64,000 bases of DNA from Alkalicoccobacillus murimartini (GCF_030813245.1 NZ_JAUSUA010000002.1:834472-898471); one strand, 5' to 3'. Positions 34,706-43,739 are shown, counted from the stretch's first letter. Numbers and translations: made by a program. The notes: generated by a model not told the origin, from the letters alone.

Positions 34706-36535
34706 ATGAAACAAAAATTACCTATTTTTGTTGCTACTACACTACTTGTTCATCAATCCTTTTCACTCGTTGCTGCTCCTTCAGCACTGGCAGCAACAGA
34801 AGGGTCCATTTCTTCCAAGGACGAAGTAGTCTATGCAAATTTGCAAGCTAACGGATTGGTTAATGAACTCTATATTGTTAATGCGCTAGAGGTTACAGAT
34901 GAAGGTGCTGTACAAGATTATGGTTCCTATGATCAAGTGATTAACTTAACGGATGTATCAGAGATCACTCAAACCGACTCAAACGAGATTGATCTACAGT
35001 TACCTACAGGTAGGTTTTATTATCAAGGCAACCTAACAACACAAACGGAACTCCCTTGGGAATTTGAGATTACCTATTCATTAGACGGTCAAGAGGTAGA
35101 ACCCTCTGATTTGATAGGTGAAGAAGGTGCATTCGAATTAGACATTCAGGTTTACCAAAATGATGAGGTTGATCCTGCTTTTTTTGAAAACTATTTATTA
35201 CAAGTTTCCATTCCTCTTGATAGCAATAAGTTTACACAGATCGAAGCACCAACTGCGGCTGTGGCAAATGCAGGGGAAAATAAACAAATTGCTTTTACTG
35301 TTATGCCAGAGGAAGAGGCACATCTCGAGCTATCAGCTACAGTCACAGATTTTGAACTTGAGGGGATTGAGATATCTGCACTGCCTTCCTCCTTCGCCAT
35401 TGATTCTCCGGACACAGAGGAGTTAACAGGAGAATTTGATTCCTTAACTGGTGCCATTTCTGAGTTGAATGATGGGATCGGGGAAGTAAAAAGCGGAGTT
35501 AGTGAATTAGCCAATGGGCTACAACAGTTAGAAACAGGCTCATCTGACTACCAACAAGGGGTCTCAGAAACGGCAAGTGCTGGATCAGCGCTGGTTTCAG
35601 CTTCAAGTAGTATTGAAGAGGGTTTATTGGAGCTAAATGAAGGATTGCAATCGGATGATCTAGATATGGACTTCGACATCGGCCTAGATGATGAGCTATT
35701 TTCAGCACTTGACCAATTTTCAGCTGGAATCAGCGAGTTAGCTGAAGGCATTACCGAATTAAACGCCGGTTATCAACAGTCTTACGAAACATTAAAAGAA
35801 GCGATGGATGAGATTCCGGAGCACGAGATCAGTGAGGAAGAGATTCAGCAGCTTTATGTGAATAACCCTGAATCAGAAGCCGTAGAAAAGCTTATCGAAA
35901 CGTATGCTGCAGCAAGTAAGGCAAAAGCAACCTTTGATGCGGTCGATGAAGGCTTTGAAGCTGTCGAGCCTGCTTTAGAAGAAATGAGTTCATCTGCTAC
36001 TCAGGTGAGTAAAGGTATCGATGAATTCTCAACATCTGTGCAAGAAGCTATTAACGGAATAGACGTTGGAGAAGGCCTCGACGGACTGAATGAGCTGAGC
36101 AACGGAATCGAAGCACTTGCTACTCAATACGGATCGTTTCACGACGGTCTAACAGAATACACAGACGGGGTAAGTCAGTTATCTAGCGGCTACCAAGAGC
36201 TCGACACAGGTATTAGTGAAACAGCTGATGGCGCTTCTGAGCTCTCTAATGGGTTATCAGAGCTACAGGAGGGGACCCAGGAGCTTGAGTCAGCTACCTC
36301 TGAAATTCCTGATCAGTTACAACAAGAAATTGACGAGATGATCTCCCAATATGATAAATCTGACTTTGAACCGATCTCCTTTGTTTCACCAGAAAATAAC
36401 GATGTCATTGAAAACGTACAATTTGTCATCCAAACAGAAAGCATCAAAACACCTGATGATTCAGAACAAGCCGCTGAAGATGAAGAAGAGCCCAGTATAT
36501 GGCAGCGTTTTTTACAGTTATTCGGGTGGGATTGA
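34706..36535 (+). CDS. Secreted coiled-coil YhgE/Pip-like partner of the MMPL exporter
   Basis: The 609-residue protein has a signal peptide (about 1-29, cleaved near SALAA). A beta-rich domain (about 30-235) follows, and then about 330 residues dominated by ELxxG-type heptads (ISELNDGIGEVKSGVSELANGL) like the spacer of YhgE/Pip proteins and RND-associated proteins. The usual membrane helices of YhgE are absent; only a weakly hydrophobic C-terminal tail (WQRFLQLFGWD) remains, so it may stay tethered through the exporter. It starts on the base after the MMPL stop codon, with GAGGAGG inside that gene. A structural role extending the exporter through the cell wall is inferred. Confidence 0.75.
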   Translation: MKQKLPIFVATTLLVHQSFSLVAAPSALAATEGSISSKDEVVYANLQANGLVNELYIVNALEVTDEGAVQDYGSYDQVINLTDVSEITQTDSNEIDLQLPTGRFYYQGNLTTQTELPWEFEITYSLDGQEVEPSDLIGEEGAFELDIQVYQNDEVDPAFFENYLLQVSIPLDSNKFTQIEAPTAAVANAGENKQIAFTVMPEEEAHLELSATVTDFELEGIEISALPSSFAIDSPDTEELTGEFDSLTGAISELNDGIGEVKSGVSELANGLQQLETGSSDYQQGVSETASAGSALVSASSSIEEGLLELNEGLQSDDLDMDFDIGLDDELFSALDQFSAGISELAEGITELNAGYQQSYETLKEAMDEIPEHEISEEEIQQLYVNNPESEAVEKLIETYAAASKAKATFDAVDEGFEAVEPALEEMSSSATQVSKGIDEFSTSVQEAINGIDVGEGLDGLNELSNGIEALATQYGSFHDGLTEYTDGVSQLSSGYQELDTGISETADGASELSNGLSELQEGTQELESATSEIPDQLQQEIDEMISQYDKSDFEPISFVSPENNDVIENVQFVIQTESIKTPDDSEQAAEDEEEPSIWQRFLQLFGWD

Positions 36536-36548
36536 TTCATAATACATT

Positions 36549-36590
36549 GTAAGCCGTCATGCTCCTTGCATGACGGCTTACGTTTTTTTT
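36549..36590 (+). terminator. Terminator of the MMPL operon
   Basis: GTAAGCCGTCATGC and GCATGACGGCTTAC form a perfect 14-bp stem with a 5-base loop, followed by G and eight T. Confidence 0.92.
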
Positions 36591-36692
36591 AAGCGGTCGA
36601 ACGTCCGTTTTGATGTTCAAACGAACGTGTGACTAGATTCGACAGACTCTTCATCTGATCTTTGATAGTTTAGTAGTAATAGAATAGGCGAT

Positions 36693-36834
36693 CTCAAGGG
36701 TGGTCAGCACTCCCCTATAGAAAGGGGGTGCTACTATGACACCGACTCAGGCGTGGATTATGATTCTCATTTCACTCACATCTGTTATCGTGTCTGTCAT
36801 TGCTTTAAAGACAAAAAAGTAACCCACCCTTGAG
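36693..36834 (+). promoter_or_regulatory. Type I toxin mRNA: sequestered RBS and 5'-3' long-range pairing
   Basis: Two structures frame the small toxin gene. First, AGCACTCCCC (36706-36715) can pair with GGGGGTGCT (36724-36732) and so bury the Shine-Dalgarno sequence. Second, CTCAAGGGTGG (36693-36703) in the leader is exactly complementary to CCACCCTTGAG (36824-36834) just past the stop codon. TGGTCAGCA near 36702 also matches TGCTGACC at 36870-36877. Such pairings keep type I toxin mRNAs translationally inert. Confidence 0.65.
36736..36822 (+). CDS. Holin-like type I toxin peptide (28 residues)
   Basis: This small gene encodes 28 residues: MTPTQAWIMIL, then ISLTSVIVSVIA, ending in a basic tail LKTKK. 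It is a single membrane helix, like the putative holin-like toxins and TxpA/Fst peptides of Firmicutes, which depolarise the membrane when made in excess. A strong GGGGGTG ribosome binding site lies 8 bases upstream but is hidden in a hairpin. The 3' untranslated region pairs with the leader and ends at a terminator at 36904-36936. Antisense RNA is expected from the opposite strand across 36820-36930, but I could not locate its promoter. Function is inferred from architecture. Confidence 0.7.
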   Translation: MTPTQAWIMILISLTSVIVSVIALKTKK

Positions 36835-36903
36835 CTGTGCGGCTTAAGTGGATTACTTTCTCTACCCATTGCTGACCCCTTTGGTGGGAGCCATTCTATA
36901 ATT

Positions 36904-36936
36904 ACCGTCTAATGTTACTAGCATTAGGCGGTCTTT
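36904..36936 (+). terminator. Terminator of the toxin transcript
   Basis: ACCGTCTAATG and CATTAGGCGGT form an 11-bp stem (one G-U pair) with a 7-base loop, followed by CTTTC. The T run is short. It may also end an antisense RNA on the other strand. Confidence 0.6.
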
Positions 36937-37065
36937 CTATTATGTTACGCTTTATTAGTCATAATTATACTTATTTTATATATAGCGGTCAATTAAAAAA
37001 TGACTCTCCATTGTCTTCTAACTCATGGCAATTTAGATAACTTTTGAAGGTTAATCATAAAAAAT

Positions 37066-37099
37066 AATCCCCTGTGCAGGTTCTTCTACACAGGGGATT
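37066..37099 (-). terminator. Terminator of the PTS operon
   Basis: AATCCCCTGTG and CACAGGGGATT form a perfect 11-bp stem with a 12-base loop. On the minus strand it is followed by TTATTTTTTAT. Confidence 0.85.
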
Positions 37100-37122
37100 G
37101 TCTTAATGTATTACCTCATTCA

Positions 37123-39021
37123 TTATATAACCGAATCCATTTCTTTTCCTTTTTTTCGAGCCTGTTCAGAAAGTGGTTTCTTCAAGAATCCAATCATGAG
37201 GCAGGTAACGATCGAACCAAGTAGGATACATCCGATGTAAAGGAATGGATGATTACTTGCTATTGGTATGACAAAGATTCCGCCATGTGGTGCTTGTAAC
37301 GAGATGTTTAATGCCATACACGCTGCTCCACCAATTGCGGCACCTACGATATTTGCAGGAATAATCCGTAATGGATCTGCTGCGGCAAAAGGAATCGCTC
37401 CCTCTGTGATAAAGCTTGCTCCTAGTACATAACTTGCTTTTCCAGCCTCTGCTTCTTGAAGAGTGAACCGGTTCTTAAAGAATGTTGTAGCTAGTGCAAT
37501 CCCGATTGGTGGGACCATACCTCCAACCATAAGAGCGGCAGAAGGCTCAAAGATATTCGCTGCAAACATAGCTAAACCAAAGGCAGAAGCTGTCTTGTTA
37601 ATCGGTCCACCCATGTCTGATGCCATCATACCAGCTAACAATGCACCTAAGATTGCTGCATTAATACCTGTAAGACCAGTTAACCAGTTCTCTAAGAATA
37701 TATTGAGTAAGGACATTGGTGTATTTAAGACAAAGAACATAAATGCGCCAACAATAAGAGTACTTAATAATGGAACTAATAAAACGGATATTAAGCCTTG
37801 GAAGGCCTTTGGTACTTTAGCAAAAGCTCGTCCAATATACAAAACTGAGAATCCAGCCACAAATCCGGCAAACATCCCACCTAGGAATCCAGATCCACCA
37901 ATACTTGCGACCATACCACCGATCATAGCTGGAGCAAGACCTTGCTTATCCGCAATACTGTATCCAATGAACCCAGCCAAGATAGGAACCATTAGAGCGA
38001 ATGCTGCTTCTCCACCCACTTGACTGAAGAACTCTGCAAAGATATTATACTGATCACTTTGAGGATCAGCTGCATAAATTCCAAACATAAATGATATGGC
38101 AATGAAGATACCACCTACCACTACAAATGGGATCATGTACGATACACCACTCATAATATGCTTATAGAAATTCAAACCTGACTTCTTCTCAGGTTCAGCA
38201 TGCGATTCTGAAACATGCTCAGACTGAGGGTCACGAATATCATAAGCGAGTGCTTGGTCAATTAATTGATCCGCATGACTAATCGCCTTTTTTACTGGGA
38301 CATCTACAAAACGTTTGCCCTTGAATACATCCGTATCCACTCTAACATCATGTGCCACAACAATCGCATCCGCATTCTGAATATCTGATGCAGTTAAACG
38401 ATTTTCTGGTCCATTCGCGCCATTTGTTTGGATCTTAATCTTCATGCCGCGTTTAGCTGCGGCTTCTTTTAATGATTCTGCCGCCATATACGTATGAGCA
38501 ATACCTGTCATACAAGCCGTAATACCAACAATATATTTCCCGGAATCCTGCTTTTCAGTTTCAGCAGGTTCACTTAATACGGACTGATCTTGAATCGTTT
38601 TTATGACTTCATCCATTGAAGTGGCTACAAGTAATTTGGCTCGAAACGTTTCGTTCATTAAAAATGTTGAGAGCTTTGATAAAAGAGAGAGATGTTCATT
38701 TGACGCATTTTCAGGTGCAGCAATCATAAAGATTAAGTTAGTATGCTGTCCTCCATAATCAATTCCTTGAAGCGTACGACCCATGATGATTGTCGGCTTA
38801 GAAACAGATTTTGATTTTGCATGTGGAATCGCTACTCCATATCCTACTGCTGTAGAAATTTCATTCTCTCGTTTATAAATAGCTTCTTTAAAGGAAATCG
38901 GATCATTCGTAAGTTGATTCTCAGTTAATTTACCCACTAATTCGTCAATTACAGCATCCTGATCTGTACCTTTGAGATTCAATATAATATTATCTCTAGT
39001 AAGAATGTCTACTAATTCCAC
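37123..39021 (-). CDS. PTS fructose-family EIIABC component
   Basis: The permease phosphorylates its sugar during import. Domains in order: EIIA (1-145, phospho-His67 in AIPHAKS), EIIB (about 160-260, phospho-Cys170 in ITACMTGIAHTYMAAE), and the membrane EIIC (about 285-620, about nine helices). Length, about 632 residues, is normal for FruA-type ABC fusions. I chose GTG at 39019-39021, eight bases after GGGAGGG; the longer frame begins within the ribosome binding region. The gene follows a class II aldolase and a PRD regulator and lacks a phosphofructokinase neighbour. The substrate could therefore be fructose, tagatose or another ketose whose bisphosphate or monophosphate the aldolase splits. 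Confidence 0.9.
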   Translation of the reverse strand: MELVDILTRDNIILNLKGTDQDAVIDELVGKLTENQLTNDPISFKEAIYKRENEISTAVGYGVAIPHAKSKSVSKPTIIMGRTLQGIDYGGQHTNLIFMIAAPENASNEHLSLLSKLSTFLMNETFRAKLLVATSMDEVIKTIQDQSVLSEPAETEKQDSGKYIVGITACMTGIAHTYMAAESLKEAAAKRGMKIKIQTNGANGPENRLTASDIQNADAIVVAHDVRVDTDVFKGKRFVDVPVKKAISHADQLIDQALAYDIRDPQSEHVSESHAEPEKKSGLNFYKHIMSGVSYMIPFVVVGGIFIAISFMFGIYAADPQSDQYNIFAEFFSQVGGEAAFALMVPILAGFIGYSIADKQGLAPAMIGGMVASIGGSGFLGGMFAGFVAGFSVLYIGRAFAKVPKAFQGLISVLLVPLLSTLIVGAFMFFVLNTPMSLLNIFLENWLTGLTGINAAILGALLAGMMASDMGGPINKTASAFGLAMFAANIFEPSAALMVGGMVPPIGIALATTFFKNRFTLQEAEAGKASYVLGASFITEGAIPFAAADPLRIIPANIVGAAIGGAACMALNISLQAPHGGIFVIPIASNHPFLYIGCILLGSIVTCLMIGFLKKPLSEQARKKGKEMDSVI

Positions 39022-39051
39022 AAAAATCCCTCCCAGACCCACCTGAAATTA

Positions 39052-39921
39052 TTAACTGAAATAGTGATGCGCTTGATTCGTTGAATTAAACAGATCCATC
39101 TTTTTCTTCACTACTTCTTGCGCAGCTTTACGCGCACTTGGCATGATCATATCTGGCTCATACGCTGTATCGTTTTCGATTAGGAAACGACGCATCTCTT
39201 TGAAGAAAGCATTTTTCATATCTGTTGATAGGTTAATCTTTGATACACCATGAAGGTAAGTTTGTGAAATTTCCTCATCTTTGTTGTCACTACCACCATG
39301 AAGAACAAGAGGGATATCTACATTTTTATTGATTTCAGCAAGCAGATCGAGCTTCAATTCTGGCTGTCTATCGTGTTTGTATTGACCATGGGACGTCCCA
39401 ATTGCAATAGCCAATGTGTCAATTCCAGTTTGTTCAACAAATGTTTTTGCATCATCTACATCTGTATATAAGATGACATCCGCTCCACCTTCAGAGCTTC
39501 CTTCGTTTGAACCAATTGTTCCGAGTTCAGCTTCAACAGAAACATTAACGCTATGTGCAAGCTTCACGACTTCTTTAGAGATGGCAATGTTATCTTCAAA
39601 TGATGCGTGAGAAGCATCGATCATAACTGACGTAAATCCGTTTCGAATCGCTCTCATGACATCTTCCACAGAACCACCGTGGTCAAGATGGATAACCATT
39701 GGTACCTTTGCATTTCGGCAGCTTTCACGAACATAAGTTATAAAATCATCACCTAGTAGTTCTACTTCATTTGGGTGGATTTGAATGATAGCTGGTGCAT
39801 TTTTTTCTTCAGCAGATTCAATAATAACCCTCACAAATTCACTGTTTGCTACGTTAAATGACCCCACTGCAAACTGATGCTTGTACGCTACCGCTAAAAG
39901 ATCCTTCATATTCATTAACAT
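39052..39921 (-). CDS. Class II ketose-bisphosphate aldolase
   Basis: A zinc-dependent aldolase of about 289 residues, of the FbaA/GatY/KbaY type. Zinc ligands are visible in HLDHGGS, the Glu region VEAELGTIGSNEGSSEGGAD, IAIGTSHGQYK and LHGGSDNKD. It cleaves a ketose (bis)phosphate to dihydroxyacetone phosphate and an aldehyde. I chose ATG at 39919-39921, preceded by GAGGAGAGATAATT; the longer frame overlaps the upstream regulator gene. Its place between PRD regulator and PTS genes suggests it acts on the sugar phosphate made by that PTS rather than in central glycolysis. Confidence 0.9.
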   Translation of the reverse strand: MLMNMKDLLAVAYKHQFAVGSFNVANSEFVRVIIESAEEKNAPAIIQIHPNEVELLGDDFITYVRESCRNAKVPMVIHLDHGGSVEDVMRAIRNGFTSVMIDASHASFEDNIAISKEVVKLAHSVNVSVEAELGTIGSNEGSSEGGADVILYTDVDDAKTFVEQTGIDTLAIAIGTSHGQYKHDRQPELKLDLLAEINKNVDIPLVLHGGSDNKDEEISQTYLHGVSKINLSTDMKNAFFKEMRRFLIENDTAYEPDMIMPSARKAAQEVVKKKMDLFNSTNQAHHYFS

Positions 39922-39941
39922 AATTATCTCTCCTCGTTTGT

Positions 39942-41804
39942 TTAGATCTGATTCCAAATTTTTAAGAACTCTTCTTCACTACTTGTATGAACAAGTGATC
40001 TCACATGCTCAATACTCTTTGTTTTTTGGAAAAACTCTGTAAATACATATTCATTTCGTTCAACATCTGATGATGGGATGTAAATGATAATGAGCTGTAC
40101 TTTTTCCGTCCCCCATTGAATCGCATGTTCATTAATACCAATGATGACGCGTTCCTTATACTCCTTCATTTCAAAGTATGGATGAGGAATGGCGACTAGA
40201 TTTCCTATAGAGGTATAGGACATCGTTTCTCTTTTCATAATAGGATCATAAAATTCTTCTTGATTACTTTCCGACAACAGGTGGTGAATCGCTTCAGCAG
40301 GACTGCTTTCATCCATCCAGTAGATACTCGCCTGCTCAATAATCATATTCTGAGCCTCAAGGAAGAATCTTATTCTTTTAATATCTGCGCTCTTAAAGCT
40401 ACTTTGCACAGCTACAAAATTTGTTTGATTTTGCGGTGCATGGGCAAGATCAATACCAATATACAAGCAGCCATCTTCAAACGAATGGTCTGACGAATAC
40501 TTCTCAATTCTGCTTATCTCCAATTCATCAAAGTACGTGGCAATCTTTGAAGCAAGAAGCTCGGTACGTTCGTAGCCTCTAGTGTAGAGAATGATCGCCT
40601 TCCGTTTCTTTTTGTCCTTCGACTGGATGATGACCTGAATATGATAGGCAAGATAAGCAATTTCACTATCTTGAATTTCTACGTCAAATTCCTTTTCGAT
40701 TTGTAATGCCAAATTTGAAGCGACGCTAAATGAGAAGAAGTATTCTGCCTTTGTTTCCTTCACAAACGGATTATAAATCAGCAAATTATGTGAAGCTGGG
40801 TAGATAATCCGATAGATGTGATTGAGTATGTTATGTCTATACCTCTGCTCTGAGTAAGTTGGCACATGATAGATCTGCTCTACTTTACGTAAGATTGATT
40901 CAATTTTTTCGACAATCTCTGAATTCCGATTAGCTATCTCAACATCCTCTAAATCAAGCTGTAATGACATCAAATAATTGACTAGAAATACTACTTCGTC
41001 TTCAGAAAACGTAATGTATTCGCTCATCTGAGTTTGAAACGCTAGAGCCACATCATATTCTTTAAACTCTGTTAACTTCACAAGTTCTTTATCACCAATG
41101 ACAACGAGGCGTTTTTCATTAATTTGATGAATGATAATAAGCAATTGCACAGTTAGCTTCTTATAGATGGTAAATTCAATATTTAACTGATACTTTATAT
41201 TCATCTCATCTACTACTCTAAAAACGCTTTCAATTGTCTCTGATTTAAGCCATGATTGAAAATACTGAACAACAAAATCCTTGTAATTTTCTTTCTTCAC
41301 ATGAATTGAGGAGAAGAAGCTCTCAAGTAAAATTCTTTTCTGCATTTCTGTTCCAACTAGCTTGATACCCTTAAACACCCTAGTATCAATGGATACATCA
41401 ATCCCTAGTGAATGGATATTTATCGTAAGCTTTTGAATACGGCTTCGAATCGTTTGTGGTGAGTAATAAAATGACTCTGCTAGCTCTTCATAGGTAGTGT
41501 AGTCATCCCTATTCATTAAAAATTGGATGATTTCAAACTCAAGAATGGCCTCTTCAGGTTCTTTATTGGTTAGATCAACCTCCTCTTGGTTTCCTTGGCT
41601 ATCGTCACTCACCATTGCATATCCCTGGGGAGATGAAACGATTACGATATCACTGAAATTCTCGTTAATATCTTTTATATAATTACGAATGGTTCGATCT
41701 GTAACGTTTAACATATCTGCTAACGTTGCAGCCGATACATAGCCTTGGTTTTGCTTCAATAGAAAGTCAATTAATTGTTTACGTTTTTCATGCAAACTAA
41801 CCAC
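39942..41804 (-). CDS. PRD-containing transcriptional activator (MtlR/LicR-like)
   Basis: The 620-residue protein has an N-terminal HTH (RKQLIDFLLKQNQGYVSAATLADMLNVTDRTIRNYI), a second HTH near residue 105 (YEELAESFYYSPQTIRSRIQKL), two PTS-regulation domains (about 170-390, with NHIYRIIYP and SEIAYLAYHIQVIIQ in PRD2), an EIIB-like segment (about 400-490), and a C-terminal EIIA domain with its phospho-acceptor His in NLVAIPHPYFE. It should be controlled by phosphorylation from HPr and the neighbouring EII. It is the first gene of the operon regulator-aldolase-PTS. The start is uncertain: GTG at 41804 is very near an AAAGG, while an in-frame TTG at 41795 has better spacing. A cre site lies 35 bp upstream. 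Confidence 0.88.
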   Translation of the reverse strand: MVSLHEKRKQLIDFLLKQNQGYVSAATLADMLNVTDRTIRNYIKDINENFSDIVIVSSPQGYAMVSDDSQGNQEEVDLTNKEPEEAILEFEIIQFLMNRDDYTTYEELAESFYYSPQTIRSRIQKLTINIHSLGIDVSIDTRVFKGIKLVGTEMQKRILLESFFSSIHVKKENYKDFVVQYFQSWLKSETIESVFRVVDEMNIKYQLNIEFTIYKKLTVQLLIIIHQINEKRLVVIGDKELVKLTEFKEYDVALAFQTQMSEYITFSEDEVVFLVNYLMSLQLDLEDVEIANRNSEIVEKIESILRKVEQIYHVPTYSEQRYRHNILNHIYRIIYPASHNLLIYNPFVKETKAEYFFSFSVASNLALQIEKEFDVEIQDSEIAYLAYHIQVIIQSKDKKKRKAIILYTRGYERTELLASKIATYFDELEISRIEKYSSDHSFEDGCLYIGIDLAHAPQNQTNFVAVQSSFKSADIKRIRFFLEAQNMIIEQASIYWMDESSPAEAIHHLLSESNQEEFYDPIMKRETMSYTSIGNLVAIPHPYFEMKEYKERVIIGINEHAIQWGTEKVQLIIIYIPSSDVERNEYVFTEFFQKTKSIEHVRSLVHTSSEEEFLKIWNQI

Positions 41805-41838
41805 AACCTTTCTATAACTTCACAATAAAACACCTCTA

Positions 41839-41853
41839 TTGAAAGCGCTATAT
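41839..41853. promoter_or_regulatory. Candidate cre (CcpA) site of the PTS operon
   Basis: TTGAAAGCGCTATAT matches the cre consensus WTGNAANCGNWNNCW with one mismatch near the 3' end, upstream of the PRD regulator. It would bring the operon under carbon catabolite control. Confidence 0.6.
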
Positions 41854-41932
41854 CAGTAGATTTTCCTACGTCTAGGAAAAAATACACCATTTCAGTTACA
41901 AAAGCACTGTCAGCGGCTTACAGAACAAAAAA

Positions 41933-41955
41933 AACAAACCGGATACCGGTTTGTT
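41933..41955. terminator. Terminator of the aldo/keto reductase gene
   Basis: AACAAACCGG and CCGGTTTGTT form a perfect 10-bp stem with a 3-base loop. An A run to its left gives T's on the minus strand. Confidence 0.85.
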
Positions 41956-41974
41956 TTCTTATTCTCTATTGGAT

Positions 41975-42904
41975 TTATGGAATCATATTCCCCGCTGCTA
42001 CATAGAGCTCATACCATTCCTCTCTTGTTAGTGGAATGTCTGAACCTGCTGCAGACTCCTGCAAGCGCCCTGCGTTCGTTGTGCCGAGTACCACTTGAAT
42101 ATTCGCTGGATGGCGAGTAATCCAAGCCACTGCAATAGTGGTTGCAGTAACATCATACTTCACTGCAAGACGATCCAGTACTTCATTTAGTTCAGGGAAT
42201 CTTTTTGTATCCCCTACAAATACACCATCAAAGAATCCGGTTTGAAACGGTGACCATGCTTGCAAAGTGATGTCGTGTAATCGAGAGTATTCAAGTATGC
42301 TGCTATCTCTATTTACTGCGTTTTCAGTGTTCATATTCAAGGACACACCTGAGTCAATTAGAGGCGTGTGGGCAAGGCTAAATTGCACTTGGTTCACTAC
42401 AAGCTTTTGATTCACGCTCTTTTGTAACAGCTCCATTTGCATCGGGTTATGATTTGAGACACCAAAATGACGTACCTTCCCAGACGTATGCAGCTGATCA
42501 AACGCTTCCGCTACTTCATCTGGTTCCATTAACGGATCTGGACGATGCAGCAACAAAATGTCTAAATAATCGGTTTGTAATCTTTTTAAGATATCATCAA
42601 CAGACGAAAGGATATGGTCTTTAGAAAAGTCATAATAACCTGTTGCCCCTCTTCTGATTCCACATTTACTCTGCAGAATCATCTTTTCTCTTATGCTCTT
42701 ATCCATAGAAAGCGCTTTCGAAAATTGTTCTTCACAGCTGCCTCCACCATAAATATCTGCATGATCAAAAAAGTTAATGCCTGACTCCTGTGCTGTATGA
42801 ATCAATGCTTCTGTTTCCTTTAATGAAAGATTGTTAATACGCATGTTACCCATGACGATGTTGGATACGTTAAGATCCGTTCCTTTTATATTAAATTTCT
42901 TCAA
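41975..42904 (-). CDS. Aldo/keto reductase (YdhF-like)
   Basis: A 309-residue NADPH-dependent oxidoreductase of the AKR fold. The tetrad is visible: Asp and Tyr in FFDHADIYGGGSCEEQF, Lys in ILQSKCGIR, and His in LLHRPDPLMEP. GVSNHNPMQMELLQ and the C-terminal IAVAWITRHPANIQVVLGTT complete the pattern of the E. coli YdhF branch. The substrate is an unknown carbonyl compound. The start follows ATAGGAGGGTATGTAC. It is monocistronic. Confidence 0.92.
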   Translation of the reverse strand: MKKFNIKGTDLNVSNIVMGNMRINNLSLKETEALIHTAQESGINFFDHADIYGGGSCEEQFSKALSMDKSIREKMILQSKCGIRRGATGYYDFSKDHILSSVDDILKRLQTDYLDILLLHRPDPLMEPDEVAEAFDQLHTSGKVRHFGVSNHNPMQMELLQKSVNQKLVVNQVQFSLAHTPLIDSGVSLNMNTENAVNRDSSILEYSRLHDITLQAWSPFQTGFFDGVFVGDTKRFPELNEVLDRLAVKYDVTATTIAVAWITRHPANIQVVLGTTNAGRLQESAAGSDIPLTREEWYELYVAAGNMIP

Positions 42905-43047
42905 TGTACATACCCTCCTATAAATCGTATCTATCTTATGAATAGCTTACTAAATTGTAGGGAACCTGTATACTTTTAAGGGGGTAGACACAGATCTATT
43001 TTAGCAGTAATACTACCGCTCCAGTCATACACTTCGCTTTCCATGGG

Positions 43048-43168
43048 CGGCTGGTGAGCCTCCTTGTGCTTCCGCACTGCGAAGTCTCACCCTGGCCATT
43101 ACTCCCATGGGAGTCTACGTGTATGTCTTACGCTGGTTTTAGTTCATTTTAATAGTTAGAGTTACTGA
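43048..43168 (-). repeat. Dispersed 121-nt repeat, copy B
   Basis: On the minus strand this 121-nt segment matches copy A at 5167-5287 nearly end to end. It holds a perfect palindrome ACTCCCATGGGAGT and a nested hairpin: GGTGAG pairs with CTCACC outside, and CTTCGC pairs with GCGGAAG inside. The hairpin is more intact here than in copy A. It fills the middle of the 335-bp gap 42905-43239, which contains no gene. Confidence 0.8.
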
Positions 43169-43239
43169 CGAATGAGTACATTTTAGCTATAGCTGTCAGT
43201 GTTGTTCGTCTTATATATCATCTCTATGGTCATGAGCCA

Positions 43240-43671
43240 TTATTTTTTTACATGCTTAAGGAACGTCGTAAGTAATTCATCCAGTTTTTTGTAGTCTTCA
43301 AATTCTAATGATAAATTTTCTACTAATTGTGATGGAATACATTCTGCCTTTTGTTTTAATGCTTCTCCCTCAGCTGTTAGTCTAATAATGACACTTCGTT
43401 CATCCTCCACCGACCGCTTTCTTTTTAAAAGACCGTGACTTTCCATTCGTTTTAGCATTGGTGTTAAGGTTCCTGAATCAAGCGACAGCTTTTCTCCTAA
43501 TTCTTTCACTGTGATTGCATTTTTTTCCCATAGAACTAGTAACACTAGATATTGTGAATACGTTACATCCAATTCCTCTAATAACGTACGATACATCTTC
43601 ATTATTTCGCGTTCTGCAGTGTACATCTTAAAACAGATTTGATTTTCAAGCTTAAGTATCTCGTTATCCAC
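43240..43671 (-). CDS. ohrR: Organic peroxide-sensing MarR-family repressor OhrR
   Basis: The 143-residue winged-helix protein has the OhrR pattern LENQICFKMYTAEREIMKMYRTLLEELDVTYSQYLVLLVLWE, with the single reactive Cys13 near the N-terminus. Oxidation of this residue by organic hydroperoxides releases DNA in the one-Cys type known from Bacillus subtilis. The recognition helix region LSLDSGTLTPMLKRMESHGLL and wing RSVEDERSVIIRLT are intact. It is divergent from ohr, and repeated AT-rich sites surround the ohr promoter between them. Confidence 0.93.
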   Translation of the reverse strand: MDNEILKLENQICFKMYTAEREIMKMYRTLLEELDVTYSQYLVLLVLWEKNAITVKELGEKLSLDSGTLTPMLKRMESHGLLKRKRSVEDERSVIIRLTAEGEALKQKAECIPSQLVENLSLEFEDYKKLDELLTTFLKHVKK

Positions 43672-43739
43672 GTTGATCCCCTTTCCCTATCTATTACTAT
43701 CTATCATACACAATCCAGTTCAATAATGACAAAATTTAA

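Noticed and set aside
36736..36822. Prophage holin
   Set aside because: No lysin, structural or integrase genes are nearby, and the peptide is too short. The RNA structures fit a chromosomal type I toxin instead.
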